DNA of 64,000 nt from G965276765 sp965276825 (GCA_965276825.1 OZ255630.1:62001-126000); one strand, 5' to 3'. Shown: positions 1-8,971, numbered from the stretch's first letter. A program made the numbers and translations. Notes: generated from the letters alone by a model not told the origin.

Positions 1-204
1 CGGCGCTCCCGAGGTTGCCCGGAGGACTCCCAGGCCGGTGGCCCTCGCCCGTAGTCGGGCTCGCCGGTCACCCTCGTCGGCGTCGGCTGCGGCGTCGAGC
101 ATCTCGGTGGCCACCGCGTTCACGCTGCGCCCGTCCCGGGCAGCACGAGCCGCCACCGCCAGGACGCTGAGTGCCGGAAAGTTCACCCTTCGAGGTGTTG
201 ACAC
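1..204 (-). CDS. Partial small protein, possible ribbon-helix-helix antitoxin
   Basis: An open frame on the minus strand starts at a GTG (204-202) and runs off the left edge without a stop, giving 68 residues. Codon third positions are G/C-rich as in the neighbours. The segment around residues 27-37 (DGRSVNAVATEML) followed by an Arg/Ala-rich tail resembles the helix of small ribbon-helix-helix antitoxins. That resemblance is weak and the fold is inferred. A second possible start is the GTG at 186. It is divergent from the mannosidase, and its start overlaps the -35 box of that gene's promoter. No Shine-Dalgarno sequence is obvious. Confidence 0.45.
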   Translation of the reverse strand, partial: MSTPRRVNFPALSVLAVAARAARDGRSVNAVATEMLDAAADADEGDRRARLRARATGLGVLRATSGAP

Positions 205-226
205 GTGGCGCCGGCTTGCTTATCCT
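198..226 (+). promoter_or_regulatory. Promoter of the GH92 mannosidase
   Basis: A perfect -35 box TTGACA (198-203) is followed after 17 bases by TATCCT (221-226), a good -10 hexamer. Transcription would start near 233, just upstream of the operator at 241-254. A repressor bound there would block initiation or early elongation. Confidence 0.7.
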
Positions 227-240
227 CGAACCAGCCCTGA

Positions 241-254
241 TGACAACGTTGTCA
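241..254. promoter_or_regulatory. LacI-family operator before the mannosidase
   Basis: TGACAACGTTGTCA is a perfect 14-base palindrome centred on a CpG, the usual form of LacI-family operators. It sits just downstream of the predicted -10 box. The same GACAACGTTGTC core occurs at 3753-3764 before the LacI-family gene, so the two sites very likely bind the same regulator. Confidence 0.8.
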
Positions 255-361
255 ACACCCTACGGGGGGTGAGGTTGGCGACGTCGTGGGCTCGCCGCTG
301 GCGGGACGAACGTCGAGCTCGACGCGTCCGGACGGATCCACCAATCGAGGGAGGACTCAAC

Positions 362-3300
362 ATGTCTCATCGCCGGAAGCTCTGGGGGAGCTTCTTCATC
401 GCCACCGCGCTCACCACGACGACGGTGCTGCCCGCAGGGGCGGCGTTCGCGGCCGCCACGTCATCGAAGGCGAGCTACGTGAGCGACCCGGCGTCGCTGG
501 TCGATCCGTTGGTGGCCACGACCAACGGAGGCGACGACTTTCCCGGCGCCGACATGCCATTCGGCATGGTCCAGTGGAGCCCGGACACGCCGAGTCGACC
601 GTCGGGGGGCGGCTACGAGTACAGCGACAACGCCGTCACCGGTTACAGCCTGACCCACATCTCGGGCCCGGGTTGCTCGGCCGCCGGTGACATCCCGATC
701 CTGCCCACCACCGGGGCCGTCGCCGCGAACCCGACGGTGACCACCGAGCCGCTCTCCCACGCTGCCGAGCAGGCCACCCCCGGTTACTACGCACTGACCG
801 CCGGTGGGGTCAAGACCGAGCTGTCGACGACCACCCACGCCGGGATCGCCAGGTTCACCTTCCCGCAGGGCACGGCATCCAACCTGCTGTTCAAGCTGTC
901 GGACAGCGCAGCCGGCAGCTCGGGCACGCACGTCCAGATCGTCAACGACCACGAGATCTCCGGCTGGGTGACCAGCGGGAGCTTCTGCGGGGCGTCGAAC
1001 ACCTACACCGCGTACTTCGACATGGTCTTCAACCAGCCGTTCACCGCCAACGGCGCCTGGAACAACAGCGGAGTGCGGGCCGGGGCCACGTCCATGACCG
1101 TCGACGGGGCCGTACCGGCCCGGGCCAGGGCGGCCAAGGCCACCGCAGCCAGGGCCAGGACCGCGGCGATGGCGCAACCACCGGTGAGCAATGCCGACGG
1201 GGCCTACGTCACCTTCGACACGTCGACCGCTCCTGTGGTCACGGCCAAGGTCGGCCTCTCCTATGTCAGCGACGCCAACGCGGTGGCGAACCGCAGCGCA
1301 GAGATCCCCGGGTTCAACTTCGCCACGGTGAGAACGGCCGCCCACACGGCCTGGAACGCCGAACTGAACAAGATCCAGATCGGGGGAGGGACGGCCGCCC
1401 AGCAGGCCACCTTCTACACCGCGCTGTACCACTCGCTGCTGCACCCCAACACGTTCAGCGACGTGAACGGGCAGTACGCAGGTTTCGACGGCCAGGTGCA
1501 CACCGCGCCGGCCGGTCACGCCGAGTACGCCAACTTCTCTGGTTGGGACATCTACCGTGACCAGGTCCAGCTCGCCGCCGTCGTCGACCCGTCGGCGACC
1601 AGCGACATCGTCACATCGATGCTCAACCAGTACAACCAGACCGGCATGTTCCCCAAATGGGCGGAGAACAACGGCGAGTCCTACGTCATGGTGGGTGACC
1701 CGGCCGATCCCATCATCGCCGACGCCTACGCCTTCGGGGCCACCGGCTTCGACACCGCCGCGGCGTTGACCGACATGCAGACCGAGGCCAACACCCCCAA
1801 CAGTGTCCGTCCCGGCCTCAGCACCTACGAGAGCAAGGGCTATCTGCCCGTCGACGGCACCTACGGCTGCTGCAACTTCTACGGTCCCGTGTCGACCCAA
1901 CTGGAGTACAACACGGCGGACAACGCCATCGCCCAGTTCGCCAACGCCCTGGGGCGGCATGCGGTCGCCGCGCCGTTCGCTCTCCGAGCCCAGAACTGGC
2001 AGAGCTCGTTCAACCCCGGCACCGGTTTCATGCAACCCAAGTTGGCCAACGGCCAGTTCCAGTCCGGCTTCGACCCGACCTCGTCTGCCGGGTTCGTCGA
2101 AGCCAATTCCTACGTCTACAGCGAGATGGTGCCCTTCGACCTCGAGGGCCTGATCGCCGCAGACGGAGGGAACGCCGCGTGGGTCGCCAAGTTGGACGGC
2201 CTGATGTCCAACATCGCCCATCCCGGTGCCACCAACGTCCAGATGGGCAACGAGCCCAGCTTCGAGATCCCGTGGGAGTACGACTACGCCGGGGCCCCGT
2301 ACCGGACTCAGGCGACCGTTCGCCAGACCCAGGATGCCATCTACTCCGACACCCCGGCCGGACTGGCCGGCAACGACGACCTGGGAGCCATGAGCTCCTG
2401 GTACGTCTGGTCCGCCATCGGTGCTTATCCCGAGACGCCGGGGTCGGCCACCGTCGCCCTGGGTAGTCCGCTGTTCCCCGAGGTGGCCATCCACCTGGCC
2501 AGCGGCAAGACCCTGACCGAGACCGCCCCGCAGGCCGCGGACAACGCTCCGTACGTCTCCAACCTGACGCTCGGGGGACGCTCCTGGGAGCACGCCTACC
2601 TGCCGGCAACGGTGTGGACACGGGGGGGCGCCTTGAACTGGACGCTCTCCTCGACGCCGGACACGGCGTGGGCGGCCGCTGCGGCTGACGCCCCTCCGTC
2701 GTCCACCTCCGGGCTGCGGACCGCGCTGGGCTACCTGAGCGGGGGCGGCAACACCGTGGTCGCTCCCGGCGCCACGGCGACGCTCAGCATCGGAGCCCAG
2801 AACATGCTGGCCTCGGCCCAGGCGGTCAGTTGGACAGCGTCGGCGGCCACGGGATCGGGGCTCACCCTCGGTCCGACCAGCGGCACGTTCGACCTCAGGG
2901 CGCACGCCAAGGGAGCCCAGCTGCTGTCGGTGACGGCCCCGGCCGGCGCCGCCGATGGCCGCTACCTCGTCACCATCTCCTACCGCTCGGCCACGGGTGT
3001 GGCGCTGCCCGACGTGGTGGCGGAGGTCGACGTGGCCAAGCCGGGAGATGTCTTTCCCTTCTACAACAACATCGGGATCTCCAGCGACGGCACCCCCAAC
3101 GGCGCCGACTTCGACGGAGACGGGTACTCGTACTCCGCCCAGGCGCTGGCTGCCCAGGGCCTGACCCCGGGAGGGACCAAGACCGTCAACGGCTTGGCCT
3201 ACACCTGGCCGAACGTGCCCTCCGCCCAGCAGGACAACATCCAGGCCGCAGGCCAGACCATCCCCGTGGCGGCCGGCGCCCCGGCGACCAAGATCGGGGT

Positions 3301-3613
3301 CATCGGCTCCGCCACCCAAGGCAACACCCAGACCAACGTGGTGGTCCACTACACCGACGGCACCAGCCAGACGGTGACCCTGGGTCTGAGCGACTGGACC
3401 CTCGGAGCCGGCACGACCAAGCCGGCGTTCGGGAACACCGTCGTGGCCGCCACCCCCTACCGCGACACCACGACTGGCACCAACCAGACCGTGACCACGT
3501 ACATCTTCGAGGCAGACGCCGCCTTGAGCGGCGGCAAGCCCGTCGCCAGCGTGACGCTGCAGGCGCCCCCCGCGGGCGGCGGCTTCCACGTGTTCGCGCT
3601 CGGTCTGCGGTGA
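362..3613 (+). CDS. Secreted GH92 family alpha-mannosidase
   Basis: This is a 1083-residue exported exo-alpha-mannosidase of glycoside hydrolase family 92, which removes mannose from glycans in a calcium-dependent inverting reaction. The ATG at 362 follows a GAGGGAGGA ribosome site and begins a signal peptide (KLWGSFF, hydrophobic core, then AFAA). Family motifs are present: GGDDFPGADMPFG near residue 59, GNEPSFEIPWEYDY, whose Glu matches the catalytic acid, and GNDDLGAMSSWY, whose Asp pair matches the base. A NEW3-like beta domain and a further C-terminal beta module occupy the last 270 or so residues. An Ala/Arg-rich insert lies near residues 254-275. It has its own promoter and an operator shared with the downstream regulator. 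Confidence 0.93.
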   Translation: MSHRRKLWGSFFIATALTTTTVLPAGAAFAAATSSKASYVSDPASLVDPLVATTNGGDDFPGADMPFGMVQWSPDTPSRPSGGGYEYSDNAVTGYSLTHISGPGCSAAGDIPILPTTGAVAANPTVTTEPLSHAAEQATPGYYALTAGGVKTELSTTTHAGIARFTFPQGTASNLLFKLSDSAAGSSGTHVQIVNDHEISGWVTSGSFCGASNTYTAYFDMVFNQPFTANGAWNNSGVRAGATSMTVDGAVPARARAAKATAARARTAAMAQPPVSNADGAYVTFDTSTAPVVTAKVGLSYVSDANAVANRSAEIPGFNFATVRTAAHTAWNAELNKIQIGGGTAAQQATFYTALYHSLLHPNTFSDVNGQYAGFDGQVHTAPAGHAEYANFSGWDIYRDQVQLAAVVDPSATSDIVTSMLNQYNQTGMFPKWAENNGESYVMVGDPADPIIADAYAFGATGFDTAAALTDMQTEANTPNSVRPGLSTYESKGYLPVDGTYGCCNFYGPVSTQLEYNTADNAIAQFANALGRHAVAAPFALRAQNWQSSFNPGTGFMQPKLANGQFQSGFDPTSSAGFVEANSYVYSEMVPFDLEGLIAADGGNAAWVAKLDGLMSNIAHPGATNVQMGNEPSFEIPWEYDYAGAPYRTQATVRQTQDAIYSDTPAGLAGNDDLGAMSSWYVWSAIGAYPETPGSATVALGSPLFPEVAIHLASGKTLTETAPQAADNAPYVSNLTLGGRSWEHAYLPATVWTRGGALNWTLSSTPDTAWAAAAADAPPSSTSGLRTALGYLSGGGNTVVAPGATATLSIGAQNMLASAQAVSWTASAATGSGLTLGPTSGTFDLRAHAKGAQLLSVTAPAGAADGRYLVTISYRSATGVALPDVVAEVDVAKPGDVFPFYNNIGISSDGTPNGADFDGDGYSYSAQALAAQGLTPGGTKTVNGLAYTWPNVPSAQQDNIQAAGQTIPVAAGAPATKIGVIGSATQGNTQTNVVVHYTDGTSQTVTLGLSDWTLGAGTTKPAFGNTVVAATPYRDTTTGTNQTVTTYIFEADAALSGGKPVASVTLQAPPAGGGFHVFALGLR

Positions 3614-3665
3614 GCGTCGGGCCCGGGGTGAGCCCCTGACCAGGCGGGCACCCCAGGAGCGGGTC

Positions 3666-3696
3666 CGTCCTCGATCCTCGATGAGGGTCGAGGACG
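3666..3696 (+). terminator. Hairpin terminator after the mannosidase gene
   Basis: A 14-base stem (3666-3679 with 3683-3696, one G-U pair) closes on a three-base GAT loop. There is no U-tract, as is common for actinobacterial terminators. It lies 53 bases after the mannosidase stop codon and upstream of the regulator's operators. Confidence 0.6.
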
Positions 3697-3750
3697 TCCC
3701 CGTCTCCGGCCCGGGTGGATCCTGGCGCACCCCGAGCAGACCGGCTATCT

Positions 3751-3780
3751 TTGACAACGTTGTCGGCAACGTTGTCAAAG
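3751..3780. promoter_or_regulatory. Tandem LacI-type operators before the regulator
   Basis: Two AACGTTGTC elements lie head to tail, GACAACGTTGTC at 3753-3764 and GGCAACGTTGTC at 3765-3776. Together 3750-3779 form one nearly perfect 30-base palindrome that fails only at the central positions. A TTGACA at 3751-3756 and a TATCTT at 3746-3751 are possible promoter elements overlapped by the sites. This arrangement suggests autoregulation by two adjacent dimers. Confidence 0.75.
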
Positions 3781-3817
3781 TAGACGGCCACAACCTTTCA
3801 GGGGAAGGTGCTTGCGG

Positions 3818-4876
3818 GTGGTGTCACGACCCACGATTCGAGATGTCGCTGCCCGCGCCGGGGTGAGCCTGAAGACGGTGTCCCGGGTGCTCAACGAGGA
3901 GCCCGGGGTCCGACCCGACAAGGCCCAGGCCGTCCGGAGCGCGGCGGCCGCCCTGAAGTTCCAACGCAACGAGGCCGCCGCCAACCTCCGGCGCAGCGAC
4001 CAGTCGACGCGCATCATCGGCTTGGTCATCGAGGACGTGGCCAACCCCTTCTACTCGGTGGTGGCCGGCGCGGTCGAGGCCACAGCTCACGAGCACGGCC
4101 ACCTGATGCTGGTGGCGAGCTCCGCGGAGGACCCCACGCGCGAACGCGAGGTGGTGAGCGCGTTCTGCGCCCGCCGCGTGGACGGACTGGTCATCGTCCC
4201 CGCCGGCGACGAGCACGCCTACCTCCACGACGAGGTGGCCGCCGGCACCCCGGTGGTCTTCGTCGACCGACCCGGACCACGCGGCGAGATGGACTCCGTG
4301 GTCACCGCAAACGCCGAGGGGGCCCGCGACGGCGTCTCCCACCTGCTCGCCCAAGGCCACGAGCGCATCGCCTTCGTCGGTGACGAGGCGGGGATCTTCA
4401 CCGCGGCGGAGCGCTTCCGCGGCTACCGGGAGGCCCTGGCCGCGTCGAAGGTGGCCGTCGACGACTCACTGGTGCGCTTCGGCCCTCACGACGTGGACGC
4501 AGCAGAACGGGCGGTGGCCGACCTGCTCGGTCAGCCGGAGCCCCCGACCGCGATCTTCGCCGGCAACAACCGGCTGACCATGGGCACCATCCGAGCCGTC
4601 GGTCGCGGCGGGGCGGCGGTCGCCGTGGTCGGCTTCGATGATTTCGAGCTCGCCGAGTTTCTCGACCCCCCCGTGACGGTGGTGGCCCAGGACGTCGAGG
4701 CGCTCGGCCGGACCGCAGCCGAGCTGCTCTTCAGCCGGCTGGGAGGAGACGACCGGCCTCCCCGGACCGTGACCATCGGGACGAAGCTGATCGTGCGCGG
4801 GTCGGGAGAGATCCCCACGGCCGCGTCCATGCGGCGGTCCCGTCGCCCCCGCGGCACCGAACGGTCGGCCCGGTGA
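3818..4876 (+). CDS. LacI family transcriptional repressor of the mannose regulon
   Basis: About 352 residues. The N-terminal helix-turn-helix (TIRDVAARAGVSLKTVSRVLN) and hinge helix are classical LacI, followed by a periplasmic-binding-protein-like sugar sensor domain with the usual GFDDFELAEFLDPPVTVV segment near the C-terminus. GGGGAAGG (3801-3808) is the ribosome site. GTG 3818 is preferred, but TTG 3812 and GTG 3821 are possible. The gene overlaps the isomerase gene by four bases and heads an operon with it and the transporter. Operators before this gene and before the mannosidase indicate local control, with mannose or a phosphorylated derivative as a plausible inducer (inference). Confidence 0.9.
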   Translation: MVSRPTIRDVAARAGVSLKTVSRVLNEEPGVRPDKAQAVRSAAAALKFQRNEAAANLRRSDQSTRIIGLVIEDVANPFYSVVAGAVEATAHEHGHLMLVASSAEDPTREREVVSAFCARRVDGLVIVPAGDEHAYLHDEVAAGTPVVFVDRPGPRGEMDSVVTANAEGARDGVSHLLAQGHERIAFVGDEAGIFTAAERFRGYREALAASKVAVDDSLVRFGPHDVDAAERAVADLLGQPEPPTAIFAGNNRLTMGTIRAVGRGGAAVAVVGFDDFELAEFLDPPVTVVAQDVEALGRTAAELLFSRLGGDDRPPRTVTIGTKLIVRGSGEIPTAASMRRSRRPRGTERSAR

Positions 4877-5889
4877 GACCCATCGAGCTGAGCGCCAACC
4901 AGCCGCGTCAGTTCTACCGGGGGGGCGACGCCATCGCCCACCTGATCGGCGACGCGCCCGTCGACGGCCACCGACCCGAGGACTGGGTGGCATCGACCAC
5001 CAGTCTCTTCGCCCACCCCGACCTCGGACTGAGCACGCTGACGGACGGCCGGACCCTGGCCGCACTCATCTCGGCCGACCCCGTCGACTGGTTGGGCGCC
5101 CGCCACGTGGACGCCTTCGGCGCCGATCCGGCCTTGTTGGTGAAGCTCCTCGATGCCGCCGAGCGACTCCCCGTGCACGTCCACCCGAGCCGGAGCTTCG
5201 CCTCGAGCCACCTGGGGTGTCAGCACGGCAAGACCGAGGCCTGGGTGGTGGTGGGGGCCGGTCGCGACGCGGAGGTGTTCGTCGGCTTCCGCGACGACGT
5301 CGAGCCGTCCGAGCTGAACCGCTGGGTGACGACCCAGGACAGCGCCGCCATGCTCGCCCGCATGCATCGTCTGGCCGTCGTGGCCGGCGACACGGTGCTG
5401 GTCCCGGCCGGCACCCCCCACGCCATCGGCGCGGACGTCTTTTGCATCGAGCTGCAGGAACCCACCGACTTCTCCATCAACCTGGAGTGGCAGGGCTTCG
5501 ATCTGCCCGAGCCGCCTGCCGCCACCCTGGGCCTCGAGCTGGACGTGGCCCTCGCGTGTGTCCGCCACCGGGCGCTCAGCTCCACCGAGGTCGGCGCTCT
5601 GCGCTCCGGGCGCGGTGACCGGCTCTTCCCGGCACAGGCCGACCCGTTCTTCCGGGCCGAGAGGATCCGACCGGATCCGTCCGCACACCGCGAGGCGTCC
5701 TACGCGGTGATCGTGATCCTCGACGGGGACGGCACCTTGCACACCGCCGGCGGTGAAACCGTCGAGTTGCGGCGCGGTACCCGGGTCGTCGTGCCCCACA
5801 GCGCCGGATCCACCGTCCTCACCGGCTCCCTGCTGGCCATCCGCTGCCTGCCCCCCGACCCCGACGACGCGTTCCGAGGAGGAGCATGA
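4873..5889 (+). CDS. manA: Mannose-6-phosphate isomerase, class I
   Basis: A 338-residue cupin enzyme that interconverts mannose 6-phosphate and fructose 6-phosphate, bringing mannose into glycolysis. Zinc-binding residues are visible in LPVHVHPS (about residue 97), GKTEAW (about 118) and VPAGTPHAIG (about 178). The GTG start overlaps the regulator's stop codon, and the gene's stop overlaps the ATG of the ABC ATPase, so all are cotranslated. No mannose kinase is present in the window, so the phosphorylating enzyme must be encoded elsewhere. Confidence 0.88.
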   Translation: MRPIELSANQPRQFYRGGDAIAHLIGDAPVDGHRPEDWVASTTSLFAHPDLGLSTLTDGRTLAALISADPVDWLGARHVDAFGADPALLVKLLDAAERLPVHVHPSRSFASSHLGCQHGKTEAWVVVGAGRDAEVFVGFRDDVEPSELNRWVTTQDSAAMLARMHRLAVVAGDTVLVPAGTPHAIGADVFCIELQEPTDFSINLEWQGFDLPEPPAATLGLELDVALACVRHRALSSTEVGALRSGRGDRLFPAQADPFFRAERIRPDPSAHREASYAVIVILDGDGTLHTAGGETVELRRGTRVVVPHSAGSTVLTGSLLAIRCLPPDPDDAFRGGA

Positions 5890-6656
5890 CCGATCCGACC
5901 CCTATCCTCCAGGCCGAGGACCTGACGATGCGCTACGGCCAGGTGCAGGCGTTGCGAGGTGCGAACTTCACCGCCTACCCCGGCGAGGTCGTCGCCCTCA
6001 TCGGCGACAACGGGGCCGGCAAGTCGACGCTCGTCAAGTGCCTGTCCGGCGCCGAGCAGCCGACCAGCGGCCGCATCCTCGTCTCCGGCGAGGCCAAGGA
6101 GCTCCACTCGCCGGTGCAGGCCCAGAGCATGGGCATCGAGACCGTCTACCAGGACCTGGCCCTGGCGACCGACCTCGACGGCGCCGCCAACGTGTACCTC
6201 GGCCGGGAGCTCACCCGGCGCGGCCTGCTCGGCTTCCTCGGTGTCCTCGACAAGCGGGCCATGCGCGACCGGGCGCGCCAGACCTTTCTCGACCTCGGGG
6301 TGGACCTCCAGGACATCACCGTCCCGGTCGGATCGCTCTCCGGCGGACAACGTCAGAGCGTGGCCGTGGCCCGTTCTGTCCTGTGGGCCAGCAAGGTGGT
6401 GTTCCTCGACGAACCCACCGCCGCGCTCGGGGTCGTGCAGACAGCCAAGGTCCTCGACATGATCCGCCGCGTCCGGGACCGTGGCGTCACGGTGGTGCTG
6501 ATCAGCCACAACATGCCCGAGGTCCTCGAGGTCGCCGACCGGGTCGAGGTCCTGCGCCTCGGCCGGCGGGTGGCGCAGTTCGACCGCGGGGACGCCACGG
6601 TCGAGGACCTGGTGGCCGCGATGACCGGTGCCCTCACCCAGGAGGGCGCAGCATGA
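5886..6656 (+). CDS. CUT2-type sugar ABC transporter, ATP-binding subunit
   Basis: A 256-residue cytoplasmic ATPase with Walker A GDNGAGKST, signature LSGGQRQ, Walker B KVVFLDEP and switch His in LISHNM. It carries a single ATPase domain, like FrcA of fructose importers, whereas most CUT2 ATPases such as RbsA are duplicated at about 500 residues. It would act as a homodimer on the permease encoded next, with which it overlaps by four bases. Context makes mannose or a related hexose the likely substrate. Confidence 0.9.
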   Translation: MTDPTPILQAEDLTMRYGQVQALRGANFTAYPGEVVALIGDNGAGKSTLVKCLSGAEQPTSGRILVSGEAKELHSPVQAQSMGIETVYQDLALATDLDGAANVYLGRELTRRGLLGFLGVLDKRAMRDRARQTFLDLGVDLQDITVPVGSLSGGQRQSVAVARSVLWASKVVFLDEPTAALGVVQTAKVLDMIRRVRDRGVTVVLISHNMPEVLEVADRVEVLRLGRRVAQFDRGDATVEDLVAAMTGALTQEGAA

Positions 6657-7723
6657 GCTCGACCACGACCGGCACCACCGAGGCCGCCGACGGCGACGGT
6701 CTCGTTCCCCCCGGCCAGCCGCCGCCGTCCTCGCCCCTGAGCGTGGGGTTGCGAAAGGCCTTCTCGTCGACCAGCCCGTTCTGGATCTTCTGCGTCCTGG
6801 TGGTGATCGTCGCCGTCTTCGGCGTCCTGAAGCCTTCGGAGTTCCTCAGCTCCTTCGACATCCGGACGATCTTCATCGACGCTTCGGTGGACCTGGTCAT
6901 CGCCGTCGGGATGACCTTCGTCATCATCACCGCCGGCATCGACCTGTCGGTCGGTTCGATCCTGGTCCTCTCCGGGGTGCTGGCGGCCAAGACCATGAGC
7001 GGGTTGGGCGGGGGCCAGAATGCCGGCTGGTCCACCATCACCCTCGGCCTGGTGGTCGGCCTGGCCATCGGGTTGGGCTGCGGGCTGCTCCAGGGCTTCA
7101 TCGTGGCCCGGCTCAAGGTGCCGGCCTTCATCGTCACGCTGGGCGGTTTCGGCGCCTTCCTGGGCCTCGCCCAGGTCTTCACCGGGGGGATCGACGCCCG
7201 CAACGTGCCTCTCGAGCTCGGTAACACCATCGGCAACGGCGAGGTCGCCCACATCCCGTGGCTGGTGATCATCGCCGTGATCGTGGCCGTCATCGGCGGG
7301 CTGATCCTCGGCACCACCCGCTTCGGTCGCTACACCTACGCCATCGGGTCCAACGCCGAGGGGGCCCGGCGCACCGGCATCAACGTCACCTGGCACCTGG
7401 TCAAGGTCTACGGCCTGATCGGCCTGCTCTCGGGCCTGGCCGGCGATCTCAGCCTGGCCCACTTCACCACGACCACGATCGGGGCCCACGAGAACGACAA
7501 CCTGACGGTGATCACCGCGGTGATCCTGGGGGGGACCAGCCTGTTCGGAGGGTCGGGGAACATGATCGGGACCGTCATCGGCACCCTCATCCCCGTCGCG
7601 CTCGACGCCGGGCTGGTCATCGTCGGGGTGCAGAGCTTCTGGCAGGGAGTCGCCGTCGGGGTGGTGCTCGTGGCCGCCGTCTACGCCGACCAGCTCCGAC
7701 GTCGGTCCCGGAGCCGCAGATGA
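6653..7723 (+). CDS. CUT2-type sugar ABC transporter, permease subunit
   Basis: A 356-residue RbsC/FrcC-like inner-membrane protein with a soluble Thr/Pro-rich N-terminus of about 40 residues, then eight to ten membrane segments. The family segment ITAGIDLSVGSILVLSG lies near residue 98, and TYAIGSNAEGARRTGI near 228 is the usual cytoplasmic coupling loop. The ATG at 6653 overlaps the ATPase stop codon. Only one permease gene is present, so the channel would be a homodimer. Confidence 0.92.
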   Translation: MSSTTTGTTEAADGDGLVPPGQPPPSSPLSVGLRKAFSSTSPFWIFCVLVVIVAVFGVLKPSEFLSSFDIRTIFIDASVDLVIAVGMTFVIITAGIDLSVGSILVLSGVLAAKTMSGLGGGQNAGWSTITLGLVVGLAIGLGCGLLQGFIVARLKVPAFIVTLGGFGAFLGLAQVFTGGIDARNVPLELGNTIGNGEVAHIPWLVIIAVIVAVIGGLILGTTRFGRYTYAIGSNAEGARRTGINVTWHLVKVYGLIGLLSGLAGDLSLAHFTTTTIGAHENDNLTVITAVILGGTSLFGGSGNMIGTVIGTLIPVALDAGLVIVGVQSFWQGVAVGVVLVAAVYADQLRRRSRSRR

Positions 7724-7815
7724 TCCGCGACCTCCGACCGCCACGTCCCGCATCTTTCCGGATCCAGCAAGGGAGGCGCCGTCGGGTGCTTCCCACGACA
7801 GAAGGAGAAGCAAGC

Positions 7816-8904
7816 ATGTCCAAGGCCAAGCTCCGAGCAGGCGCCATCCTCGCCGTGGCCGCGCTGGGTGCAGCAGGATGCGGATCCAGCTCGCCCAAGA
7901 CCAGCTCGCCCACGACCGGGGCAACGGGGAGCACCCCCGCCTCCAGCCCGGCGACCACCCCCGCCTCCAGCCCGGCGACCACCGCGGCGCCCAACGCGCC
8001 GGCTCCGGCGGCGCCGGCGGCCGGCTCCGGAGCCGGCAAGACCCTGGCGCTGATCCAGGGCACCGACAGCGACCCGTTCTACATCACCATGGCCTGCGGG
8101 GCCCGGGCCGAGGCCAAGAAGCTGGGCGCCTCGCTGACCGTCCAAGGACCGGCGAACTTCCAGGCATCCGAGCAGATCCCCGTCGTCAACTCGGTGACGG
8201 CCAAGCACCCCGACGCGGTCATGATCGCCCCGACCGACAGTCAGGCGCTGATCGCGCCCATGACCCAGATGAAAGCGGCCGGGATCAAGCTGATCCAGGT
8301 CGACACCACGGTCACCGATACCTCGCTCGCCTTGTCGAGCATCAGCTCGAACAACACCCAGGGAGGTCAACTGGCCGCCACCACGCTGGCCAAGTTGCTC
8401 GGGGACAAGGGTTCGGTCGTCGTGATCAACGAGCAGCCGGGGATCTCCACCACCGATGCCCGCGCCCAGGGCTTCGCCCAGGCCATGAAGGCCTTCCCCG
8501 GCATCAAGGTGCTGCCCGTGCAGTACGACCAGGACAGCGCCACCACCGCCGCGTCCCTGGTGAGCTCGGAGCTGGCCGCCCACCCCGACCTGAGCGGGAT
8601 CTTCGCCATCAACACCCTCACCGCCGAGGGCGTCGGCACCGGGCTGCGCCAGGCCGGGGCCACGGGGAAGGTCAAGGTCGTGGGCTTCGACGCCAGCCCC
8701 CAGTCCGTCCAGCAGCTCCAAGCCAACACCGTCCAGGCCCTCATCGCCCAGCAGCCGGCCCTCGAAGGCCAAGAGGGAGTCGACCAGGCCGTGCTGGCCC
8801 TGACCGGCAAGGCCAACACCTCCCAGATCGGGACCAGGCTCGTGGCCATCACCCAGTCCAACCTGCCCCACATGGGCGCCTACCTCTACAAGGGCAGCTG
8901 CTGA
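7816..8904 (+). CDS. Sugar-binding lipoprotein of the CUT2 transporter
   Basis: A 362-residue periplasmic-binding protein of the RbsB type. AGAAGGAGAA precedes the ATG at 7816. The signal peptide ends in a lipobox (LGAAGC, acylated Cys near residue 20). A Ser/Thr/Ala/Pro linker with a repeated PASSPATT unit tethers the domain that begins at KTLALIQGTDSDPFY. It would deliver the sugar to the permease. A 92-base gap separates it from the permease gene, and a strong hairpin follows it, so this is probably the last gene of the operon. Confidence 0.92.
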   Translation: MSKAKLRAGAILAVAALGAAGCGSSSPKTSSPTTGATGSTPASSPATTPASSPATTAAPNAPAPAAPAAGSGAGKTLALIQGTDSDPFYITMACGARAEAKKLGASLTVQGPANFQASEQIPVVNSVTAKHPDAVMIAPTDSQALIAPMTQMKAAGIKLIQVDTTVTDTSLALSSISSNNTQGGQLAATTLAKLLGDKGSVVVINEQPGISTTDARAQGFAQAMKAFPGIKVLPVQYDQDSATTAASLVSSELAAHPDLSGIFAINTLTAEGVGTGLRQAGATGKVKVVGFDASPQSVQQLQANTVQALIAQQPALEGQEGVDQAVLALTGKANTSQIGTRLVAITQSNLPHMGAYLYKGSC

Positions 8905-8934
8905 TCGCTCAGGTCGTGCGGTCGCCGCGCTGGT

Positions 8935-8971
8935 CCGCCTCCTCCGTGACCCCAGCTCGCCGAGGAGGCGG
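8935..8971 (+). terminator. Terminator of the sugar transporter operon
   Basis: CCGCCTCCTC (8935-8944) and GAGGAGGCGG (8962-8971) form a perfect 10-base stem with a 17-base loop. It lies 31 bases after the binding-protein stop codon, with no U-tract. Confidence 0.6.

Noticed and set aside
461..3793. Very long minus-strand open frame opposite the mannosidase
   Set aside because: It is antisense to a gene with clear GH92 motifs, has repetitive Gly/Arg/Val composition and no family resemblance; such shadows are common at this GC content.
5753..6652. N-terminal extension of the sugar permease
   Set aside because: The frame is open upstream, but it lies inside manA and the ATPase gene in another frame; the ATG at 6653 has the normal position and overlap.
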